DNA of 64,000 nt from CAXSEF01 sp964236695. GTDB taxonomy: Bacteria; Pseudomonadota; Alphaproteobacteria; Acetobacterales; Acetobacteraceae. Positions 8,540 to 17,618 of the stretch are shown piece by piece. Below the pieces are notes generated by a model. The model made no database searches and was not told where the DNA came from. It saw only the letters and a list, made by a program, of their open reading frames with translations. Each line of letters starts with the position of its first letter. The stretch's first letter is position 1. Made by a program: the position numbers and the translations under genes. The stretch spans positions 6,823 to 70,822 of the forward strand of contig CAXSFU010000012.1 of NCBI GenBank assembly GCA_964236695.1, in the 5' to 3' direction.

Positions 8540-9627
8540 TGCTGTTCGACCTGTTCCATCCGCACGCGGACCAGTTCGCGCTGTTCAACCTGCTGCGCTA
8601 CCTCACGGTGCGGTCCGGCTCTGCGTGCCTGACGGCGCTGGTGCTGAGCTTCCTGCTCGGCGGGCCGGTGATCCGCTGGCTGAAGTCGGTGCAGCGCGGC
8701 GGGCAGCCGATCCGGCTCGACGGTCCGGAGCGCCACCTGCTGGAGAAGCAGGGCACCCCGACGATGGGGGGCGTGCTGATCCTGCTGGCCGCGGTGGGCT
8801 CGACGCTGCTGTGGGCGGACCTGCGCAACGACTACGTGTGGGCGGTGCTGTTCTGCACGCTCGGTTACGGCGCGATCGGCTTCGCCGACGACTACATGAA
8901 GCTGTCGAAGCGCAACACCAAGGGCGTCTCGGCGCGCGGCAAGCTGGTGGCGCAGGTGCTGATCGGGCTGGTGTCTGCGACCTGGATCGCGCTCGCGACG
9001 CACGCGCCGCTGGCCACGGGGCTGACCATCCCGGTGTTCAAGGACGTGCTGATCCCGTTCGGCTACGCCTTTCCGCTGGTCGGCATGGTGGTGATGCTCG
9101 GGGCGTCGAACGCGGTGAACCTCACCGACGGGCTCGACGGGCTGGCGATCGTGCCAACCATCATCGCGGCGGCCGTGTTCGCGCTGATCGCCTACTTGGT
9201 CGGCAACCGGGTGTTCGCCGACTACCTGCAGCTCAACCCGATCCCCGGGGCGGGCGAGCTTGGGGTGTTCTGCGCCTCGCTGGTCGGCGCGGGGATCGGC
9301 TTCCTGTGGTTCAACGCGCCGCCGGCGGCGGTGTTCATGGGCGACACCGGCAGCCTGGCGCTGGGCGGGGCGCTGGGGGCGGTGGCGGTGGCGACGAAGC
9401 ACGAGATCGTGCTGGCGATCGTCGGCGGGCTGTTCGTGGTCGAGACGGTGTCCGTCATCATCCAGGTGTTCTGGTACAAGCGCACCGGGCGGCGGGTGTT
9501 CCTGATGGCGCCGCTGCACCACCACTTCGAGAAGAAGGGCTGGGCGGAGCCGACCATCGTGATCCGGTTCTGGATCATCTCGATGATTCTGGCCCTTGTC
9601 GGCCTGGCGACGCTGAAGATCCGATGA
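8539..9627 (+). CDS. mraY: Phospho-MurNAc-pentapeptide transferase MraY
   Basis: Integral membrane enzyme that transfers phospho-MurNAc-pentapeptide to undecaprenyl phosphate, forming lipid I. It is 362 residues with about ten hydrophobic segments. Catalytic features are FADDYMKL with Asp117/Asp118, NLTDGLDGLA with Asp197 and Asp200, and the histidine cluster APLHHHFEKKGW around residues 327-329. The ATG shares one base with the murF stop, and the stop overlaps murD by 4 bases. Confidence 0.97.
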   Translation: MLFDLFHPHADQFALFNLLRYLTVRSGSACLTALVLSFLLGGPVIRWLKSVQRGGQPIRLDGPERHLLEKQGTPTMGGVLILLAAVGSTLLWADLRNDYVWAVLFCTLGYGAIGFADDYMKLSKRNTKGVSARGKLVAQVLIGLVSATWIALATHAPLATGLTIPVFKDVLIPFGYAFPLVGMVVMLGASNAVNLTDGLDGLAIVPTIIAAAVFALIAYLVGNRVFADYLQLNPIPGAGELGVFCASLVGAGIGFLWFNAPPAAVFMGDTGSLALGGALGAVAVATKHEIVLAIVGGLFVVETVSVIIQVFWYKRTGRRVFLMAPLHHHFEKKGWAEPTIVIRFWIISMILALVGLATLKIR

Positions 9628-11123
9628 GCGCGCCCCTGCCCTTTCCCTCGTTCCCGCCGGGCCTGTTCGCCGGGCGGCGGTTTGGCGTGCTCGGGCTCGG
9701 GCGCAACGGGCTGCCGGCGGCGCGCGCGCTGCGGGCGATGGGCGCCGACGTCTGCGTGTGGGACGACGGCGAGGCGGCGCGCGAGGCGGCCGCGGCCGAA
9801 GGCATGGACGTGCGGCGGCCGGAGTTCGCGGGCGCGGCGGCGGTGGACGCGCTGGTGCTGTCGCCGGGCATCCCGCACGCCCTGCCGGTGCCGCATCCAG
9901 TGGCGGCGACGGCGATCGCGGCGGGGGTGGCGGTGCTGTCGGACGCGGAGCTGCTGTTCCAGGCGGTGCGCGGCGCGGGATCGCGGGCGCGGTTCGCCGG
10001 CATCACCGGGACCAACGGCAAGTCCACGACCACGGCGCTGCTGGCGCACATCCTCGCGGCGGTCGGCGTGCCGGTTGTGGCGGGGGGCAACCTCGGGCCG
10101 GCGGCGCTGGCGCTGCCGCTGCTGCCTGACGGTGGGGTGTACGTGCTGGAGACGTCGTCGTACATGCTGGAGCGGCTGGCGACGCTGCGCTTCGACGCGG
10201 CGGCGCTGCTCAACCTGAGCCCGGACCATCTCGACCGGCACGGCGACATGGCGGGCTACATCGCGGCCAAGCGGCACGTGTTCGACCGGCAGGACGGCGC
10301 CGGGCTGGCGGTGGTGGGCGTGGACGATCCGGACTCGGCGGCGCTGGCGGCGGCGATGCCGGGGTGCGTGCGCGTGTCCGGGCAGGAGCGGGGGGCGGGC
10401 GAGGCGGAGTGCTTCGTGCACGGCGGGTGGCTGGTCGATGGCGGGGGACCGCGCGGGCTGCGGCTGCGCGACGCGCCGGCGCTGCCGGGGGCGCACAACG
10501 CGCAGGACGTCGCGGCGGCGGTCGTGATGGCCACGTGGCTGGCGGCCGATGTCGGGGTGGCGGCGGACGCGGCGGCGATCGACGCGGCGGTGCGGAGCTT
10601 CCCCGGCCTGCCGCACAGGCAGCAGCGCGTCGCCGAGCGCGGCGGCATCGCCTTCGTCGACGACAGCAAGGCGACCAACGCCGATGCGGCGGCGCGCGCT
10701 CTGGGCTGCTACCCACGGCTGGTGTGGATCGCGGGCGGGGTCGCCAAGTCCGGCGGCATCGAGGCGTTGTCGCCGTGGTTCCCCCGGGTGGCGCACGCGC
10801 TGCTGGTCGGGCGCGATGCACCGCTGCTGGCCGCGACCCTGGCCGCGGCCGGGGTGTCGCACGAGGTCGCCGGCACGCTGGAGGCGGCGGTGCCGCGCGC
10901 CGCGCGGGCCGCGGCGGCGCTGGGGGCGGAGGTCGTGCTGCTGTCGCCGGCGTGCGCCAGCTTCGACCAGTTCGCGGGGTTCGAGGCGCGCGGGCTGCGC
11001 TTCGCGGAGCTGGCGCGCGCCCTGCCCGGGTGCGGCGCGGACCGCCCTACCCTGCCCGACGACTCCGGCCTGTCTGAACTGCCCGACGGGCCCGGGCTGC
11101 CTGCACGAGAGGATGCCGCCTGA
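9624..11123 (+). CDS. murD: UDP-MurNAc-L-Ala--D-Glu ligase MurD
   Basis: Adds D-glutamate to UDP-MurNAc-L-alanine in the cytoplasm. A Rossmann-like N-terminus (FGVLGLGRNGLPAARAL) is followed by the ATP loop ITGTNGKSTTTALL near residue 127, and by the LLNLSPDHLDRHG and FVDDSKATNADAA motifs of the family. Length is 499 residues, somewhat above the usual 440-460; the extra material is a Pro/Leu-rich C-terminal tail. The ATG overlaps the mraY stop; the stop shares a base with ftsW. Confidence 0.95.
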   Translation: MSAPLPFPSFPPGLFAGRRFGVLGLGRNGLPAARALRAMGADVCVWDDGEAAREAAAAEGMDVRRPEFAGAAAVDALVLSPGIPHALPVPHPVAATAIAAGVAVLSDAELLFQAVRGAGSRARFAGITGTNGKSTTTALLAHILAAVGVPVVAGGNLGPAALALPLLPDGGVYVLETSSYMLERLATLRFDAAALLNLSPDHLDRHGDMAGYIAAKRHVFDRQDGAGLAVVGVDDPDSAALAAAMPGCVRVSGQERGAGEAECFVHGGWLVDGGGPRGLRLRDAPALPGAHNAQDVAAAVVMATWLAADVGVAADAAAIDAAVRSFPGLPHRQQRVAERGGIAFVDDSKATNADAAARALGCYPRLVWIAGGVAKSGGIEALSPWFPRVAHALLVGRDAPLLAATLAAAGVSHEVAGTLEAAVPRAARAAAALGAEVVLLSPACASFDQFAGFEARGLRFAELARALPGCGADRPTLPDDSGLSELPDGPGLPAREDAA

Positions 11124-12244
11124 TGCCCGCCTTGTCGCGCAACGACAATTCCGTGCTCGGCCGCTGGTGGTGGACGGTGGACCGCTGGACGCTGTTCGCG
11201 GTCACCGCGCTGATCGGGTGCGGCTACATCCTGATGCTGGCGGCGAGCCCGGCGGTGGCCGAGCGCATCGGGCAGTCGCGCGACGTGTTCATCCTCAAGC
11301 AGGTCGTGTTCCTGGCGGTGGCCGGGGCGATCGTGGTGGGAACCTCGCTGCTGTCGGCGCGCGCGGTGCGTCGCTTGGCGATGGCGGGCTGCGCCGCCGC
11401 GCTGCTGCTGACGTTCCTGACACTGGTGCACGGGGTCGAGATCAAGGGCGCGCGGCGCTGGATCGCGCTGCCAGGGATGTCGCTGCAGCCGAGCGAGTTC
11501 CTCAAGCCGTGCTTCGCGGTGGTGACCGCCTGGCTGCTCGCGGAGGCGCACCGCACCCGCGGCTTTCCCGGCACGCTGATCGCCTGCGTGCTGTTCGGGG
11601 TGATCCTGATGCTGCTCAAGTCGCAGCCGGACATCGGCATGCTGACGGTGATCACCGCGGTGTTCTTCGCCCAGCTCGTGGTGGGCGGGCTCAACCTGTT
11701 CATGGTGGGCGTGGCCTCTGTCGGCATGGTCGGCGCGGGAGTGGGCGCCTACGCGCTGTTCCCGCACGTGCGCAGCCGCGTCACCCGGTTCCTGCATCCC
11801 GACCGGGGCGACCACTACCAGGTGGACACGGCGCTGCAGGCGTTCGGCAACGGCGGGCTGCTCGGGCGCGGGCCCGGCGAGGGGCGGGTCAAGGACCTGC
11901 TGCCGGACGCGCACGCGGACTTCGTGTTCGCCGTCGCCGGCGAGGAGTTCGGGCTGGTGGTGTGCCTGGTGATCCTGGGGATCTTCGCCTTCATCGTGGT
12001 GCGCGGGCTGCTGCGGCTGCTGGCGGAGACGGACGAGTTCGTGGTGCTGGCGTCGTCGGGGATCATCACCGGGTTCGGGCTGCAGGCGTTCGTCAACATG
12101 GCGTCCTCGCTGCACCTGATCCCGACCAAGGGCATGACGCTGCCGTTCATCTCGTATGGCGGGTCGTCGGCGATGTCGGTGGCGCTGGCGATGGGGATGC
12201 TGCTGGCGCTGACGCGCCGGCGCGCCCGGGGGGAGCTCGCATGA
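11123..12244 (+). CDS. ftsW: Septal peptidoglycan glycosyltransferase FtsW
   Basis: SEDS-family polytopic membrane protein that polymerises lipid II at the septum together with FtsI. It is 373 residues with about ten membrane segments. SEDS hallmarks seen are KGARRWI near residue 110, LQPSEFLKP, the extracytoplasmic loop with YQVDTALQAFGNGG, and the C-terminal IPTKGMTLPFISYGGSS. It starts at the murD stop (TGATG) and overlaps murG by 4 bases. Confidence 0.96.
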   Translation: MPALSRNDNSVLGRWWWTVDRWTLFAVTALIGCGYILMLAASPAVAERIGQSRDVFILKQVVFLAVAGAIVVGTSLLSARAVRRLAMAGCAAALLLTFLTLVHGVEIKGARRWIALPGMSLQPSEFLKPCFAVVTAWLLAEAHRTRGFPGTLIACVLFGVILMLLKSQPDIGMLTVITAVFFAQLVVGGLNLFMVGVASVGMVGAGVGAYALFPHVRSRVTRFLHPDRGDHYQVDTALQAFGNGGLLGRGPGEGRVKDLLPDAHADFVFAVAGEEFGLVVCLVILGIFAFIVVRGLLRLLAETDEFVVLASSGIITGFGLQAFVNMASSLHLIPTKGMTLPFISYGGSSAMSVALAMGMLLALTRRRARGELA

Positions 12245-13395
12245 GGGGACCGGCGGTGCGCCCGATCGTGATCGCGGCCGGCGGCACCGGCGGGCACTTC
12301 TTTCCCGCCGAGGCGCTGGCGTCCGAGCTGCTGTCGCGCGGGCACCGCGTGGTGCTGATGACCGACGCGCGCTCCGGCGGGCTGGGCTCCGCGGTGTTCG
12401 CCAACGCCGAGACCTTCGTGCTGTCCGGCGCGGGGATCGCCGGGCGCGGCGCGGTGCGCGGCGCGCGGGCGGTGGCGGCGCTGGCGCGCGGGGCGGCGCA
12501 GGCGCGGCGGCTCCTCGGGCGGCTGGACGCGGCGGCGGTGGTGGGGTTCGGCGGCTATCCGTGCGTGGCGCCGGTGCTGGCGGCGCGGGCGCTGCGCCGG
12601 CGGCCGGCGCTGGTGCTGCACGAGCAGAACGCGGTGCTCGGGCGCGCCAACCGCTGGCTGGCGCCGCGCGTGGACGTGCTGGCGCTGGGGTTCGAGGGCA
12701 CCGTCCGGGTGCCGGACGGGGTCGCGACGGTGGTGACGGGCAACCCGGTGCGGCCGGCGATCCGTGCGCTTGCCGGGGCTGGGCGGGCGGCGCCGGGGCG
12801 GCCGCTGCGGCTGCTGGTGCTGGGCGGCTCGCTGGGGGCGCGGGTGTTCAGCGACGTGGTGCCGGCGGCGTTCGCGCTGCTCGACACGGGGGAGCGCGCC
12901 GGGCTGTGCGTGGCACAACAGTGCCGGGCGGAGGACCTCACGCGGGTCAGGCGCGCCTACGACGCGGCCGGGGTGGCGCACGAGCTGTCGGTGTTCTTCC
13001 CCGACGTCGCGGCGCGTCTGGCCGGGTGCGACGCCGCCGTGGCGCGGGCCGGGGCGTCCACGGTGTCAGAGCTGGCGGTGGCGGGCTGCCCGACGCTGCT
13101 GGTGCCGCTGCCTTCGGCGATCGACGACCACCAGAGCCGCAACGCGGAGGCGGTGGAGGCGCCGGTGCTGGCGCAGGCGGCGTTCACGCCGGAGCGCCTG
13201 GCCGCGTGGCTGCGCGCGATGCTGGCGGACCCGGCGGGGCTGGCCGAGGCGGGCCGGCGAATGTCCGCGCACGGGCGGCCGGATGCCGCCGCGCTGCTGG
13301 CCGACTTGGTGGAGGCGCGGATCGCGGCGCGGGGCGGCGCGGCGGCCGCGGGCGCTGGGACGGCGCCGTCCGCCGGCGGGGGGACTGGCGCATGA
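12241..13395 (+). CDS. murG: Undecaprenyldiphospho-muramoylpentapeptide GlcNAc transferase MurG
   Basis: Membrane-associated GT-B enzyme that converts lipid I to lipid II. The N-terminal glycine loop AAGGTGGHFFPA is at residues 12-23, the middle glycine loop LGGSLGARVFSDVVP near 200, and the UDP-GlcNAc-binding region ARAGASTVSELA near 270. Length is 384 residues. The ATG overlaps the ftsW stop; the stop overlaps murC. Confidence 0.95.
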   Translation: MRGPAVRPIVIAAGGTGGHFFPAEALASELLSRGHRVVLMTDARSGGLGSAVFANAETFVLSGAGIAGRGAVRGARAVAALARGAAQARRLLGRLDAAAVVGFGGYPCVAPVLAARALRRRPALVLHEQNAVLGRANRWLAPRVDVLALGFEGTVRVPDGVATVVTGNPVRPAIRALAGAGRAAPGRPLRLLVLGGSLGARVFSDVVPAAFALLDTGERAGLCVAQQCRAEDLTRVRRAYDAAGVAHELSVFFPDVAARLAGCDAAVARAGASTVSELAVAGCPTLLVPLPSAIDDHQSRNAEAVEAPVLAQAAFTPERLAAWLRAMLADPAGLAEAGRRMSAHGRPDAAALLADLVEARIAARGGAAAAGAGTAPSAGGGTGA

Positions 13396-14816
13396 GGGCG
13401 CTGCCGCTGGGCATCGGCACGATCCATTTCGTGGGCATCGGCGGCATCGGCATGTCCGGGATCGCTGAGGTGCTGCACACGCTGGGCTACGCGGTGCAGG
13501 GCTCGGACATGAGCGAGAACGCCAACGTGGCGCGGCTGCGCGAGGCGGGCATTCCGGTCGCGGTCGGCCATGACGCCGCGAACCTCGGGACCGCGCAGGT
13601 GGTGGTGACCTCGACGGCGATCCCGCGGTCCAACCCGGAGGTGGCGGCCGCGCGCGCCAGGCTGATCCCGGTGGTCAGGCGGGCGGAGATGCTGGGCGAG
13701 CTGATGCGGCTCAAGTGGTCGGTGGCGATCGGCGGCACCCACGGCAAGACCACGACGACGAGCCTGATCGCGGCGGTGCTGGAGGCGGCGCACCTCGATC
13801 CCACGGTGATCAACGGCGGCATCATCAACGCGCTCGGCTCCAACACCCGGCTCGGCGAGGGCGAGTGGATGGTCGTCGAGGCCGACGAGAGCGACGGCTC
13901 GTTCCTGCGGCTGCCGGCGGTGATCGCGGTTGTGACCAACATGGACCCGGAGCACCTCGACCACTGGGGCACCGGGGAGGCGATGATCGCCGCCTACGAC
14001 CAGTTCGTGGGCAACATCCCGTTCTACGGGTTCGCCGTGCTGTGCCTCGACCATCCGACGGTGCAGCAGATGATTCCCCGCCTGGACCGGCGGATCGTGA
14101 CCTACGGGTTCTCGCCGCAGGCGGACGTGCGCGCGGAACGCATGGTGGCGGACCGCATGGGGGCGACCTTCGAGGTGCAGCTCACCGACCGCCACCGCAA
14201 CACGCAGCGGCGCATGGGGCCGTTCCGGCTGCCGATGCTGGGGCAGCACAACGTGCAGAACGCGCTGGCGGCGATCGCGGTCGGCATGGAGATGGAGATC
14301 GACGACGCCACCATCCGCTCGGCGCTGGCCGGGTTCAGGGGGGTCAAGCGGCGCTTCACCAAGACCGGGGAGAGCGGCGGGATCACGGTGATCGACGACT
14401 ACGGGCACCATCCGGTCGAGATCGCGGCGGTGCTGAAGGCGGCGCGGCAGGCCGGGGCGCGCGACGTGGTCGCCGTGGTGCAGCCGCATCGGTTCAGCCG
14501 GGTGGCGTCGCTGTTCGACGCGTTCTGCAGTTGCATGAACGACGCGGGCACGGTGATCGTGGCCGACATCTATGCTGCCGGCGAGGCGCCGATGCCGGGG
14601 ATTGATCGCGACGCCATGGTCGACGGGCTGCGCGCGCGCGGGCACCGCAGCGTGGTGCCGCTGCCGGACCCGAAGCACCTGGCCGAGATGGTGCACGCCA
14701 TCGCACGGTCGGGGGACTTCGTCATCTGTCTTGGCGCGGGCAACATCACGGCGTGGGCGCAGTCGCTGCCGGAGGAGCTGGCGGCGCTGCAGGGCCAGCG
14801 GAGGTCGGCGCGATGA
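13392..14816 (+). CDS. murC: UDP-N-acetylmuramate--L-alanine ligase MurC
   Basis: First Mur ligase of stem-peptide synthesis. The N-terminal UDP-binding motif HFVGIGGIGMSGIAE is at about residues 12-26, the ATP loop IGGTHGKTTTTSL near 112-124, and the motifs EADESDGSF and DDYGHHPVEI follow. Length is 474 residues, as expected. ATGA overlaps occur with murG upstream and murB downstream. Confidence 0.97.
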   Translation: MRALPLGIGTIHFVGIGGIGMSGIAEVLHTLGYAVQGSDMSENANVARLREAGIPVAVGHDAANLGTAQVVVTSTAIPRSNPEVAAARARLIPVVRRAEMLGELMRLKWSVAIGGTHGKTTTTSLIAAVLEAAHLDPTVINGGIINALGSNTRLGEGEWMVVEADESDGSFLRLPAVIAVVTNMDPEHLDHWGTGEAMIAAYDQFVGNIPFYGFAVLCLDHPTVQQMIPRLDRRIVTYGFSPQADVRAERMVADRMGATFEVQLTDRHRNTQRRMGPFRLPMLGQHNVQNALAAIAVGMEMEIDDATIRSALAGFRGVKRRFTKTGESGGITVIDDYGHHPVEIAAVLKAARQAGARDVVAVVQPHRFSRVASLFDAFCSCMNDAGTVIVADIYAAGEAPMPGIDRDAMVDGLRARGHRSVVPLPDPKHLAEMVHAIARSGDFVICLGAGNITAWAQSLPEELAALQGQRRSAR

Positions 14817-15775
14817 GCCCGGCCGCAGCGCAAAACGCGCTGCCTTCCCTGCCGCCGCTGCGCGGGCGGCTGCAGCACGGCGCGCCGCTGGCGCCCTCCA
14901 CCTGGTTCCGCGTGGGAGGGGCTGCGGAGGTGCTGGTGCGGCCGGCGGATACGGAGGACCTGTGCGGCTTCCTCAGCGCGCTGGCGCCGGAGCTGCCGGT
15001 CACGGTGCTGGGGGCGGCGTCGAACCTGATCGTGCGCGACGGAGGGCTGCCCGGCGTGGTGCTGCGGCTGGGGCGTGGCTTCGCCGGGGTCGAGGTCGAG
15101 GCGGACGGGGTGGTCGCGGGGGCGGCGTGCCTGGACGCCACGGTGGCCGAGCACGCGGCGGCGGCGGGGCTGGCGGGGCTGGAGTTCCTGTGCGGCATTC
15201 CCGGCACGCTGGGCGGGGCGGTGGCGATGAACGCCGGCGCATACGGCGGCGACATGGCGGGCTGCCTGGACTGGGCGGAGGTCGTCACCCGCGACGGCGC
15301 CCTGGTGCGGGTGGCGGCGCAGCGTCTGGGGCTGACGTATCGCCATTCCGCCCTGCCGCCGGAGTCGGCCGTGGTACGCGCCAGGCTGCGGGCGGTGCCG
15401 GGCGATCCCGTGGCGATCGCTTCGCGCATGGCGCAGGTCCGCGCGTCGCGCGAGGCGACGCAGCCGGTGCGGGCGCGCACCGGCGGCTCGACGTTCCGCA
15501 ACCCCGAGGACGGCATGAAGGCGTGGGAGCTGGTCGACGCAGCCGGCTGCCGCGGGCTGTCGCGCGGTGGGGCGCAGGTCAGCGAGAAGCACTGCAACTT
15601 CCTGCTCAACACCGGCGGCGCCACTGCGGCGGACCTGGAGGGGCTGGGCGAGGAGGTGCGGCGGCGCGTGCACGCGGCGTCCGGCGTGTCGCTGCTGTGG
15701 GAGATCAGGCGGATCGGGGTGCCGGGCGGCCGGCTCGGGGAAGTGCCGGACGCGCGGGCGGGGGTGGCGGCGTGA
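14813..15775 (+). CDS. murB: UDP-N-acetylenolpyruvoylglucosamine reductase MurB
   Basis: FAD-dependent reductase making UDP-MurNAc. The N-terminal FAD-binding domain shows TWFRVGGAAEVL and LGAASNLIVRDGGLPGVVL. The C-terminal domain has GGSTFRNP and SEKHCNFLLNTGGAT, where the conserved Ser of SEKH is the proton donor. Length is 320 residues, a type I-like short MurB common in alphaproteobacteria. The ATG at 14813 overlaps the murC stop; in-frame codons further upstream lie inside murC and lack support. Confidence 0.95.
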   Translation: MSPAAAQNALPSLPPLRGRLQHGAPLAPSTWFRVGGAAEVLVRPADTEDLCGFLSALAPELPVTVLGAASNLIVRDGGLPGVVLRLGRGFAGVEVEADGVVAGAACLDATVAEHAAAAGLAGLEFLCGIPGTLGGAVAMNAGAYGGDMAGCLDWAEVVTRDGALVRVAAQRLGLTYRHSALPPESAVVRARLRAVPGDPVAIASRMAQVRASREATQPVRARTGGSTFRNPEDGMKAWELVDAAGCRGLSRGGAQVSEKHCNFLLNTGGATAADLEGLGEEVRRRVHAASGVSLLWEIRRIGVPGGRLGEVPDARAGVAA

Positions 15776-16701
15776 CCCGGGTCGCCGTGCTGCTCGGTGG
15801 CATCTCGGCGGAGCGCGAGGTCAGCCTGTCGTCGGGAGAGCAGGTGGTGCAGGCGCTGCACGCGGGCGGCTTCGACGTGGTGCCGGTCGAGGTCGGGCGC
15901 GACCTTTCGGCGGTGCTGGCGGCGCTGTCGCCTGCGCAGGGTCCGCGGCCGGACGTGGTGTTCAACGCCCTGCACGGGCGCTTCGGCGAGGACGGGGTGA
16001 TCCAGGGCGTGCTCGACTGGCTGGGGCTGCCTTACACGCATTCGCCGGCGCGGGCGTCGGCGCTGGCCATGGACAAGGCGGCGTCGCGGCTGGTGTTCCA
16101 GGCGGCAGGGCTGCCGGTGGCGCAGGGGATGGTGGTCTCGCCCGCGGTGCTGGCGGCGGGCGACCCGATGTCGCTGCCTTACGTGGTCAAGCCGGTGGCG
16201 GAGGGCTCCTCGGTCGGCGTGCACATCCTGCGCGAGGGCGACAACCGGCGCGAGGCGCTGGCGCGGGCGTGGGAGTTCGGCGACGAGATCCTGGTCGAGG
16301 AGTACGTGCCGGGGCGCGAGCTGACGGTGGGCGTGCTCGGCGACCGGGCGCTCACGGTGACGGACATCACGGCGCGCGGCGGGTTCTACGACTACGACTC
16401 CAAGTACGGGGCCAACGGGTCGCGCCACGTGCTGCCGGCCGCGGTGCATCCGGAGGCGGCGGCGAGTGCGATGCGCATGGCGGTCGAGGCGCACCGCGCG
16501 TTGGGCTGCCGGGGGGCGAGCCGGGCGGACTTCCGCTACGACGACACGGCCGGCGAGCCGGGGCGGCTGGTGCTGCTGGAGGTCAACACGCAGCCGGGGA
16601 TGACGCCGGTGTCGCTGCTGCCGGAGCAGGCGGCGTGGTGCGGGATGGATTTCCCCGGGTTGTGCGCCTGGATGGTGGAGCACGCCTCGTGCCGCGTCTG
16701 A
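15772..16701 (+). CDS. ddl: D-alanine--D-alanine ligase
   Basis: ATP-grasp enzyme that makes the D-Ala-D-Ala dipeptide used by MurF. The N-terminus VAVLLGGISAEREVSLSSG and the C-terminal LEVNTQPGMTPVSLLPEQA are diagnostic; ATP-grasp motifs VVKPVAEGSSVGV and ELTVGVLG lie between. Length is 309 residues. The GTG at 15772 overlaps the murB stop (GTGA). Its end overlaps the start of ftsQ by 13 bases. Confidence 0.96.
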   Translation: MTRVAVLLGGISAEREVSLSSGEQVVQALHAGGFDVVPVEVGRDLSAVLAALSPAQGPRPDVVFNALHGRFGEDGVIQGVLDWLGLPYTHSPARASALAMDKAASRLVFQAAGLPVAQGMVVSPAVLAAGDPMSLPYVVKPVAEGSSVGVHILREGDNRREALARAWEFGDEILVEEYVPGRELTVGVLGDRALTVTDITARGGFYDYDSKYGANGSRHVLPAAVHPEAAASAMRMAVEAHRALGCRGASRADFRYDDTAGEPGRLVLLEVNTQPGMTPVSLLPEQAAWCGMDFPGLCAWMVEHASCRV

Positions 16702-17618
16702 TCCCGCCGCGCGCGTCGGACCGCGACCCGGGCAGCACGCGCGCGAGCCGAGTGCCGCGCGGCGGCGGGCGGCCGTCGGCGCTCAAGCTGCTGCTGCGCC
16801 GCCAGCGCCGGCTGCTGCGCCCGGTGCTGTGGGGCGGCGCTGGCTTCGTCGTGGTGCTGTCGGGCCTCGTGCTGCTGCATTCCGCGCGGCCGGGCGGGTC
16901 GGTCGCCACGCTGCGCGAGCGGCTGGGACGGGCGGCGAACCTGCACGTCACCGACATCGTGATTGCCGGGCGCGTCAACACGCCGGAGCCGCTGCTGCGC
17001 GCGGCGCTGGGGGTGTCGAAGGGCGACCCGATCCTGGGGTTCTCCGTCGAGGCCGCGCGGGCGAGGATCGAGACGCTGTCCTGGGTCGAGCACGTCGCGG
17101 TGGAGCGGCGGCTGCCAGGGACGATCTTCGTGCAGGTGATTGAGCGGCGGCCGTTCGCGATCTGGCAGAACCAGGGGCGGTTCGTGCTGATCGACCGCGA
17201 CGGCCAGGTGGTCGCCAACCAGGAGGTGTCGCCGCGCGACTGGGGGAGCTTCGCGTCGCTGCCGCTGGTGGTGGGCGCGGGGGCGCCGGCGCATGCGGCG
17301 GGGCTGCTCGACGGGCTGGCGGCGCTGCCGGAGGTGCGCGGCCACGTGAGCGCGGCGGTGCGGGTGGGCGAGCGCCGCTGGAACCTGCAGCTGCGCAACG
17401 GCACCACGGTGATGCTGCCCGAGGGCGCGGTGCCGCAGGCGCTGGCCAAGCTGGCGGAGCTGCAGGCGGCGGACGGGCTGCTCGACCGGCCGCTGGCCAG
17501 CGTCGACCTGCGGCTGCCCGACCGCATGTCGATCCGGCCGCTGTCGCCCGCCGTGGCCGCGACCCCGGCGGCACCAGCGGCGGGCGGGGCCTCGGCCGCG
17601 CCGAGGAACCCGGCATGA
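16689..17618 (+). CDS. ftsQ: Cell division protein FtsQ
   Basis: Bitopic divisome protein linking early and late division proteins. A basic cytoplasmic N-terminus (about 42 residues, with LLLRRQRRLLRP) precedes one membrane segment at about 45-62. A POTRA domain follows (VTDIVIAGRVNTPEPLLRAA to RRPFAIWQNQGRFVLID), then a beta domain and a Pro/Ala-rich tail. Length is 309 residues. GTG 16689 lies 13 bases inside ddl and is the only start that gives the full N-terminus; the stop overlaps ftsA by 4 bases. Confidence 0.93.
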   Translation: MPRLIPPRASDRDPGSTRASRVPRGGGRPSALKLLLRRQRRLLRPVLWGGAGFVVVLSGLVLLHSARPGGSVATLRERLGRAANLHVTDIVIAGRVNTPEPLLRAALGVSKGDPILGFSVEAARARIETLSWVEHVAVERRLPGTIFVQVIERRPFAIWQNQGRFVLIDRDGQVVANQEVSPRDWGSFASLPLVVGAGAPAHAAGLLDGLAALPEVRGHVSAAVRVGERRWNLQLRNGTTVMLPEGAVPQALAKLAELQAADGLLDRPLASVDLRLPDRMSIRPLSPAVAATPAAPAAGGASAAPRNPA